This document shows positions 6,808-11,885 of a stretch of 11,885 bases of DNA, in pieces. Numbering within the stretch: the first letter of the stretch is position 1; each line of letters starts with the position of its first letter. A program made the translations under genes and the position numbers. This DNA comes from Betaproteobacteria bacterium UBA931 (GTDB taxonomy: Bacteria; Pseudomonadota; Gammaproteobacteria; Burkholderiales; Casimicrobiaceae): positions 1-11,885 of the forward strand of contig DBDN01000031.1 in NCBI GenBank assembly GCA_002293615.1, given 5' to 3'. The notes under the pieces were generated by a model. It was not told the DNA's origin. It was given only the letters and a program-made list of their open reading frames with translations, and did no database searches.

Positions 6808-8541
6808 ATGCCGACACATTTGTTCACTGTGGTCATCAGGCGACTCGGTAAATGGATGCCGGGTTTACCCGAATTGCTGAGCTACAATCGCGCGCCGCTA
6901 AAACGCGATGCGATAGCCGGTTTGTCGGTTGCTGCTGTTGCGCTGCCGACCAGCATTGCGTATGCGCAACTTGCCGGTTTCTCACCGGTTGTTGGCTTGT
7001 ACAGCACCATTTTGCCTATGATCGTTTATGCGTTTTTAGGTTCATCACGGCAACTGATCATCGGCCCCGATGCGGCGACGTGCGCGATGATTACCGCTTC
7101 GTTAATGCCGTTGGTCATAGCGCATAACGATCCCGAGCATTACCATGCGTTGGCTGTTTCCTTAACGCTATTTACCGGTTTTTTTTGTTTGCTGGCCGCT
7201 CGGTTCCGTCTGGGCTTTCTTGCCGATTTTTTATCGCGTTCTATTTTGATGGGATTGTTAAACGGGGTCGCGATTACAATTATTATCGGGCAGCTGGCGA
7301 AAGTCTTCGGTGTGCCGTCTTACGGACAAAGCAGCATCCGTCAGCTGATATCCTTTTTTGAGCAGGCGCTTTCTCCGCATTGGCCGACACTGCTGCTTTC
7401 CATTTTTTTGTGCGCTCTTTATTTTATATCGCGGCATTTTTGGAAAAAAGCGCCATGGGCATTAATACTTGCGGCAACGGCAACGTTGATCAGCATGGTT
7501 TTCAATCTTGCCGATTATGGTGTCGCCGTTGTTGGCGCAATTCCGTCGGCGATTCCGAAGTTGCACTGGCCGGCTTTTCCGATTGAGGCGTGGGGCACCA
7601 TTCTTCCTGCCGCTGCTGCGCTGGCGTTGATCAGCTTCAGTAGCGCCGTGCTGACGGGTCGCAGCTTTGCCGCAAAAAATGGCTATGAAGTTGACAATAA
7701 TCGGGAATTAGCTGCGCTTGGTGTGGCCAATATTGCTTCTGCATTATCACAGGGCTTTGCGATCAGCGGCGCGGATTCGCGTACCGCCGTTAACGATGCC
7801 GCCGGCGGTAAAACGCGTATGGTGCAGATTTTTGCGGCCATTGCTATTTTGTTGGCATTGCTGTTATTAACGAAGCCATTGGGGCATATGCCGATTGCTT
7901 CGCTGGGCGTGATTCTGATTTTCAGCGCGGTCGGTTTGCTGGATCTATCCATGCTGCGCAAACTTTATGGTGTTAGCCGCGCAGAATTTTTTATTGCATT
8001 AATCACATTACTTTCCGTGGTCTTGATCGGGGTCATGTCAGGCATCTTGCTTGCGGTATCGATGGCCATATTGCTTTTTTTGACGCGTACCGCTCGTCCG
8101 GCCGATCATCGTCTTGGGCTGATCGAAGGTCAAAACGATTTTTTCGAGGTAGATCATTATTCGGAAGCCAAAGAAATACCGGGGCTATTGTTTTATCGTT
8201 TTGAAGCTTCGCTGATTTTCTTTAATGCCAATTATTTTCGCCAACGCATACTGCAACTGATTCGACAATCGGCAACGCCTATACGTTGGGTGGTGATTGA
8301 TGGCCGTTCATTAAATAATATCGACTTGACCGGCGCCATGATGCTTGACGATCTTAGCCGCCTGCTCGCCCAGCGTGGCATTGTTTTCGCATTCTCCAGC
8401 CGTTCGGAACAGGTAACCAAATGGGCAGAGCTGAATTATCGTGAGGATTCGGGCAAAAAGATACGGGTATTTGGCAACCGTCGCCAGGCATTGGAAGCAT
8501 TTTATCGGGATGGGGCGGTTAAAGAAGAGCATATAAAATAA
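6808..8541 (+). CDS. SulP-family anion transporter with C-terminal STAS domain
   Basis: Inner-membrane SLC26/SulP permease; relatives move sulfate, bicarbonate or C4-dicarboxylates (DauA/YchM). Of 577 residues, about 33-427 form the multi-helix transport domain, with the signature PTSIAYAQLAGFSPVVGLYS (47-66), IIGPDAATCAM (84-94), LSRSILMGLLNGVAI (142-156) and the conserved SGADSRTAVNDAAGGKT (320-336). A STAS domain follows (about 440-565) with VVIDGRSLNNIDLTGA (495-510). The substrate cannot be read from sequence; no carbonic anhydrase or sulfur-assimilation gene is adjacent. It starts 88 nt after corA behind a weak GGA at 6794-6796 and could share the corA transcript or use its own promoter in the gap. 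Confidence 0.92.
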   Translation: MPTHLFTVVIRRLGKWMPGLPELLSYNRAPLKRDAIAGLSVAAVALPTSIAYAQLAGFSPVVGLYSTILPMIVYAFLGSSRQLIIGPDAATCAMITASLMPLVIAHNDPEHYHALAVSLTLFTGFFCLLAARFRLGFLADFLSRSILMGLLNGVAITIIIGQLAKVFGVPSYGQSSIRQLISFFEQALSPHWPTLLLSIFLCALYFISRHFWKKAPWALILAATATLISMVFNLADYGVAVVGAIPSAIPKLHWPAFPIEAWGTILPAAAALALISFSSAVLTGRSFAAKNGYEVDNNRELAALGVANIASALSQGFAISGADSRTAVNDAAGGKTRMVQIFAAIAILLALLLLTKPLGHMPIASLGVILIFSAVGLLDLSMLRKLYGVSRAEFFIALITLLSVVLIGVMSGILLAVSMAILLFLTRTARPADHRLGLIEGQNDFFEVDHYSEAKEIPGLLFYRFEASLIFFNANYFRQRILQLIRQSATPIRWVVIDGRSLNNIDLTGAMMLDDLSRLLAQRGIVFAFSSRSEQVTKWAELNYREDSGKKIRVFGNRRQALEAFYRDGAVKEEHIK

Positions 8542-8571
8542 TTCTTGCGGACGAGCGAATATCGACAGTTG

Positions 8572-8580
8572 TGCCATAAT
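8572..8580 (+). promoter_or_regulatory. Putative extended -10 promoter for the deacetylase operon
   Basis: TGCCATAAT matches the extended -10 form TGnTATAAT except for one base. It lies in the 88-nt gap after sulP and 49 nt before the ATG at 8630. No -35 box stands at 16-18 nt upstream, which extended -10 promoters can tolerate. A 14-nt A6-TA-T6 palindrome follows at 8582-8595. Confidence 0.35.
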
Positions 8581-8629
8581 CAAAAAATATTTTTTCACGA
8601 ACAGACTGCTTGTAAAAACACATCCAAAT

Positions 8630-9472
8630 ATGCTCGACAAGGCAATGACCATCCCCGTATTGTGTTATCACTCGGTTAATATTACAGGGGTTTCTTATGA
8701 GTGCAATGACCATGTTGCGCTGGCGGAAGATTTGAGGATGCTGTCTCGTTACGGTTTTCAATTGTTGTCGCCGTTAACGTTGGTTCGGGCTTTGCGTGGC
8801 GAAAAAAACCTTGCATCAGGAAAATATGCGTGTATTACTTTTGATGATGGCGCCGATCTTGATTATTACGGTTATGATCATCCTGACGCTGGCTTTGTCA
8901 AAAGTTTTCAGGATATTCTTGAACAGAGCTCATGGTGTCATGACGCCGATCCGGTGGCGCCGCTAACGGCGAGTTTTGTGATTGTTTCACCGCAGGCGCG
9001 CAAAGAATTAACGGTATCGTGTTTTTTCGGGCAGGATTTGATCCGCGATACTTGGTGGCGCGAGTGCGCACAAAAAGGGGTCATCGGCATTGCCAACCAT
9101 AGCTGGGATCATACTCACGATACGCTGGTACAAGTGCGGCAAAAAGAAAATCATAAAGGATCTTTCTATAAGATCGATACCTATCAGGATGCCGACGCGC
9201 AAATTCGTGCTGCACAGGACTATCTGTGTCGGACAATTGGCGATTTTGCCATGCCTCTTTTCGCTTATCCGTACGGTCATGCGCCCTCTTATCTTGTCGA
9301 AGAATATTTTCCGAGTTTTGAGCAGGAACATCGACAATTGGCGGCTTTCGGATTGGCGCCTGAACCGGTCACGCGTGACGCCAATATTTGGAATCTGCCG
9401 CGCTATGTATGCGGAAAACACTGGCAAAGCCCTAGAGGTTTTGAAAAAATTCTTAAGGATTGCGCATCATGA
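8630..9472 (+). CDS. Polysaccharide deacetylase (NodB homology/CE4) family protein
   Basis: Metal-dependent deacetylase fold acting on N- or O-acetyl groups of glycans; the substrate here is unknown. Of 280 residues, the start VLCYHSV (10-16) is typical of the family. CE4 motif 1 is TFDDG (70-74), giving the catalytic base and metal Asp. Motif 2 is HSWDH (157-161), with both metal His residues. Motif 3 is AYPYGH (212-217). An insert of about 50 residues (roughly 78-130) separates motif 1 from the next strand. No signal peptide or membrane segment is present, so the protein seems cytoplasmic, which is unusual for a cell-wall deacetylase. Two starts are in frame, 8630 and 8645; the second (MTIPVLCYHS) fits the family edge better, but neither has a good Shine-Dalgarno site. 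Its stop overlaps the next gene as ATGA. Confidence 0.85.
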   Translation: MLDKAMTIPVLCYHSVNITGVSYECNDHVALAEDLRMLSRYGFQLLSPLTLVRALRGEKNLASGKYACITFDDGADLDYYGYDHPDAGFVKSFQDILEQSSWCHDADPVAPLTASFVIVSPQARKELTVSCFFGQDLIRDTWWRECAQKGVIGIANHSWDHTHDTLVQVRQKENHKGSFYKIDTYQDADAQIRAAQDYLCRTIGDFAMPLFAYPYGHAPSYLVEEYFPSFEQEHRQLAAFGLAPEPVTRDANIWNLPRYVCGKHWQSPRGFEKILKDCAS

Positions 9473-10038
9473 TCAGGCGTTTTTTGAAAAATATGCTTCC
9501 CTGTCAAACGATGCCGAAAGAAAAAGAAGAGCATTCAGCCATGATTCTTGGTGATGTGCTTTTGGTCGTTGAGGTTGATTGCGCTCGGCCTTTTGTCGGG
9601 GAACTGTTTTGTCGGCGTTTAAACACCACTGTTTTTCCGGACATTCCCAGACATTTTGTTGCTTTTTATCGCGCGCATGCGCACAGTTTCATTCCTGTCG
9701 GCTATGTTCACCATACTCCGTGGGAGGGATGTATGCTATGCGGCGGTCTGGTGATAGACGAACGCCGTTACCGGGATATCCCGGCGGCGCATCGTAAAAT
9801 CATTCGCAACGCAGGCGGTATCGCCGAACAATTGCAACGGCAAAGCATTGATGCGGTTCGCGCTGAGGCAAAAGTGATTTGGGGGCATGTCGGCGATGCG
9901 TTGGCGCGTCAAGTTGATCTGCGTGTTGGTTTTGAACCGACGGACGACCCATATATTATGGCGGTCTGGTTGCAGATTTTTCCGGAAGAGGAAAAGAAAA
10001 CCTTGTTTGAAAAAGTGAAAGCGATAGGTTCTTTTTAG
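9469..10038 (+). CDS. Unknown protein coupled to the deacetylase, weakly GNAT-like
   Basis: I do not recognise this 189-residue protein with confidence. The ATG at 9469 is preferred over the in-frame TTG at 9460: AAGGA (9455-9459) lies 9 nt before it, and it forms an ATGA overlap with the deacetylase stop. From about residue 60 the order resembles an acetyltransferase core: FVAFYRAHAHSFIPVGYVHH, a CMLCGGLVIDE strand, a long helix, AEAKVIWGHVGDALA, then VGFEPTDDPYIMAVWLQ near the end. That order suggests a GNAT-type fold, but the acetyl-CoA loop is not clear, so this is a guess. There is no membrane segment or signal peptide. A deacetylase coupled to a possible acyltransferase would make sense if both act on one sugar intermediate. 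Confidence 0.7.
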   Translation: MIRRFLKNMLPCQTMPKEKEEHSAMILGDVLLVVEVDCARPFVGELFCRRLNTTVFPDIPRHFVAFYRAHAHSFIPVGYVHHTPWEGCMLCGGLVIDERRYRDIPAAHRKIIRNAGGIAEQLQRQSIDAVRAEAKVIWGHVGDALARQVDLRVGFEPTDDPYIMAVWLQIFPEEEKKTLFEKVKAIGSF

Positions 10039-10047
10039 CGTCGCTAA
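10035..10047. terminator. Short palindrome in the convergent gap before priA
   Basis: TTAGCG (10035-10040) and CGCTAA (10042-10047) are perfect inverted repeats around one base, overlapping the TAG stop of the unknown gene and lying 8 nt from the priA stop. A T5 run precedes it on the plus strand, giving an A-run after it on the minus strand, which is the wrong polarity for a priA terminator. It is a weak candidate for a bidirectional stop. Confidence 0.2.
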
Positions 10048-10055
10048 TATTGGCC

Positions 10056-11885
10056 TTAGACACTTGCCGGATCGACGTCAATGGCCCAGCGTATTTTGGG
10101 GACGTGTTTATCATTGAGCGCATTTTTCCATACAGTCAAAAACTTTTGCAGCCCCCGTTTTTTTTCACTGCGCACTATCATTTGCATCCGGAAGTAACCG
10201 GCGCGACGCGCCAATGCTGCCGGTACCGGTGAAAAAATCTGGACATGGCGGTGTGGCACGACAAGTGTTAATGCCAGCCGATGCGCTTCGCGCAAAAATG
10301 AAGCGACTTTTTCTTCAGAGCGGTCTTCTGCGGCAAGTACGGCCAGCGATGCGAAAGGGGGCAAACCAACCGACTTCCGTTCGTCGAGCAGCATGCGTGC
10401 AAAACCGTCGAAATCGTGACATCGCAATGTTTCGTAAAGAGGGTGCTGCGGAAAATCTGTTTGAATGATCACTTCGCCCGCCTTGGCGGCGCGTCCGGCG
10501 CGTCCGGCAACTTGATGCAACAGCGCCGACAAGCGTTCGCTTGCGCGAAAATCAGCGCTGTATAATGCATTGTCCGCGCCAAGTACGCCCACCAGCGTGA
10601 TACGAGGGAAATCATGCCCTTTTGCCAGCATTTGCGTACCGATCAGGATATCGATTTCCTGTGCGGTGATTTGTTCGCGCAATGCGCCAAATGTACCGCG
10701 CCGTTGTGTGCTGTCGCGATCAACGCGGGCGATGCGTGCTTTGGGGAAAGCTTCCGTAAGCGCCGCTTCCAGGCGTTGTGTGCCGAATCCCAACGGGGCA
10801 AGATCAAGGTTGCCGCAGTTCGGACATTCTTTTGGGACATGGACGGTATGGTTGCATTGGTGGCAACACAGTTTTAACGGTGCTTTATGCAACACCATCC
10901 GTACGGAACAATGCGGGCATTGTGCTTCCCAGCCGCATTGATGGCATTTCAGCGAAGGTGAAAAACCGCGCCGGTTTACAAAAATCAATATTTGCTCTTT
11001 TTGCATCAGACATGTTTTCATCGCCGCCCATAGTTCCGGCGCAATACCTTCGTGCGTATCTATGTTGCGGTTGGCCGCAAAGCGAATCGTCGGCAGTTTT
11101 GCCTGGGCGTTGGCGCGTCGGCTTATCCGCAGATGCCGATAACGGTTTTCCTGTGCGTGTCGATATGTTTCCAACGACGGGGTCGCGCTGCCTAGCACGA
11201 TTGGAATATTGCGCTGTTGCGCTCGCCATACGGCAAGATCACGAGCGTGATAACGAACGCCATCTTGTTGCTTGAATGAGGGGTCGTGTTCCTCGTCGAC
11301 TACGATCAGCCCCAGTGTCGGCAACGGCGTGAAAACTGATAGACGCGTCCCCAGTACCAATTGCGCTTCACCGCACGCAGCCCGTTGCCAGTTGCCGAGC
11401 CGCTCACCATCGGCAAGGCCGCTGTGCAACACGGCGATTTTGTGTGCGGGAAGAAAATTTTCAACACGTTGCAGGAATTGCGGTGTCAAGTGAATTTCCG
11501 GCAACAGGACCAAAACCTGTTTGCCTTGTTGCATCAGCGTTTGCGCCAGCGACAGGTAAACCTCCGTTTTGCCGCTGCCGGTGATGCCTTGCAGCAGGAA
11601 AGGCCGAAAATGGCCGCCCGCGGCAAGTATGGCATCGACGGCTGCGCTTTGCTCATCAAACAGAGGCGTTTTTGTGCCGGGTACGATTTCATCTGCCGCC
11701 GACAGCCAGCCATTTTTTTGCCACATGCGGATATATTTTCTTTGCGGCGCCGACCACGCGTTTTGTTGCGCTACTGATACGATGTCCTGAAATACATCCT
11801 GGAGTAGTGATTGCAATTGTGTTGCCGAACGCCGCCCCAGTTTTTTTTTAATTGTCGTTAATGCTTCTCGTCCACGTTCGGTCAT
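10056..11885 (-). CDS. priA: Primosomal replication restart helicase PriA, N-terminus missing
   Basis: Superfamily 2 3'-5' DNA helicase that recognises stalled forks and reloads DnaB through PriB/DnaT or PriC. The 609 visible residues end at a TAA. The N-terminal DNA-binding domain, which in full-length proteins of about 730 residues begins before this point, lies past the right edge, so the ATG at the edge is internal. Numbered from that edge, Walker A is GITGSGKT (100-107), the DEAH-type box DEEH (197-200) is followed by DPSFKQ, and GSATPS is at 232-237. The zinc-binding insert has Cys pairs 314/317, 323/326, 341/344 and 354/357. GTQMLAKGHDFP (416-427) and QVAGRAGRA (458-466) are the late helicase motifs. 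All eight zinc cysteines are present. The gene is convergent with the unknown gene, 17 nt apart. Confidence 0.96.
   Translation of the reverse strand: MTERGREALTTIKKKLGRRSATQLQSLLQDVFQDIVSVAQQNAWSAPQRKYIRMWQKNGWLSAADEIVPGTKTPLFDEQSAAVDAILAAGGHFRPFLLQGITGSGKTEVYLSLAQTLMQQGKQVLVLLPEIHLTPQFLQRVENFLPAHKIAVLHSGLADGERLGNWQRAACGEAQLVLGTRLSVFTPLPTLGLIVVDEEHDPSFKQQDGVRYHARDLAVWRAQQRNIPIVLGSATPSLETYRHAQENRYRHLRISRRANAQAKLPTIRFAANRNIDTHEGIAPELWAAMKTCLMQKEQILIFVNRRGFSPSLKCHQCGWEAQCPHCSVRMVLHKAPLKLCCHQCNHTVHVPKECPNCGNLDLAPLGFGTQRLEAALTEAFPKARIARVDRDSTQRRGTFGALREQITAQEIDILIGTQMLAKGHDFPRITLVGVLGADNALYSADFRASERLSALLHQVAGRAGRAAKAGEVIIQTDFPQHPLYETLRCHDFDGFARMLLDERKSVGLPPFASLAVLAAEDRSEEKVASFLREAHRLALTLVVPHRHVQIFSPVPAALARRAGYFRMQMIVRSEKKRGLQKFLTVWKNALNDKHVPKIRWAIDVDPASV

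Noticed and set aside
8582..8595. A6-TA-T6 palindrome after sulP as an intrinsic terminator.
   Set aside because: It has no G/C stem, so it would not form a stable terminator hairpin; it reads as an A/T-rich promoter-region element.
9460..9462. TTG start for the gene after the deacetylase.
   Set aside because: The ATG at 9469 has AAGGA at a better distance and forms the common ATGA overlap; the TTG directly abuts the AAGGA.
11883..11885. ATG at the right edge as the true priA start.
   Set aside because: PriA proteins have about 120 more N-terminal residues before this point, so the gene continues past the window.

Overview
The window appears to be made of two different bacterial genomes joined inside one reading frame. 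Positions 1 to about 2040 read as Bacteroidota (Bacteroidales/Alistipes-like): an ispH with the Bacteroidota forms of its motifs, a small two-helix membrane protein, and the first two thirds of an S41 C-terminal processing protease. This side uses many ATA (Ile) and AGA/AGG (Arg) codons, has A/T-rich rather than Shine-Dalgarno leaders, and carries an AAAATGC-type heptamer array. From about 2040 onward the sequence reads as a proteobacterium, most likely betaproteobacterial: CGC-rich arginine codons, clear Shine-Dalgarno sites, a CtpA C-terminus of proteobacterial type, and genes for an MshEN/GspE-type ATPase, PncB, CorA, SulP and PriA. The switch falls in the conserved catalytic motif of the protease, so the frame stays open. 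A metagenomic assembly chimera is the simplest explanation.

Layout. 1-689 ispH (5' end missing), 699-1154 small membrane protein, 1144-2517 hybrid S41 protease, all on +. The 119-nt gap 2518-2636 separates the protease from a convergent minus-strand pair: pncB (4427-5635) followed, with an ATGA overlap, by a lone secretion/pilus-type ATPase (2637-4430). A divergent promoter region (5636-5741) separates pncB from plus-strand corA (5742-6719), sulP-STAS (6808-8541), a NodB-type deacetylase (8630-9472) and an ATGA-coupled unknown protein (9469-10038). priA runs convergently on the minus strand from beyond the right edge and ends at 10056.

How the genes fit together. The left part holds isoprenoid synthesis (IspH) beside envelope genes. 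The right part is mostly housekeeping: NAD salvage, Mg2+ and anion transport, and replication restart. The least explained elements are the orphan ATPase coupled to pncB, the leaderless deacetylase with its coupled partner, and a nested inverted-repeat structure between the protease and the ATPase. I see no rRNA, tRNA, CRISPR array, insertion sequence, phage gene or defence system. No stretch longer than 300 bases lacks a gene. I did not find a convincing new multi-gene system.
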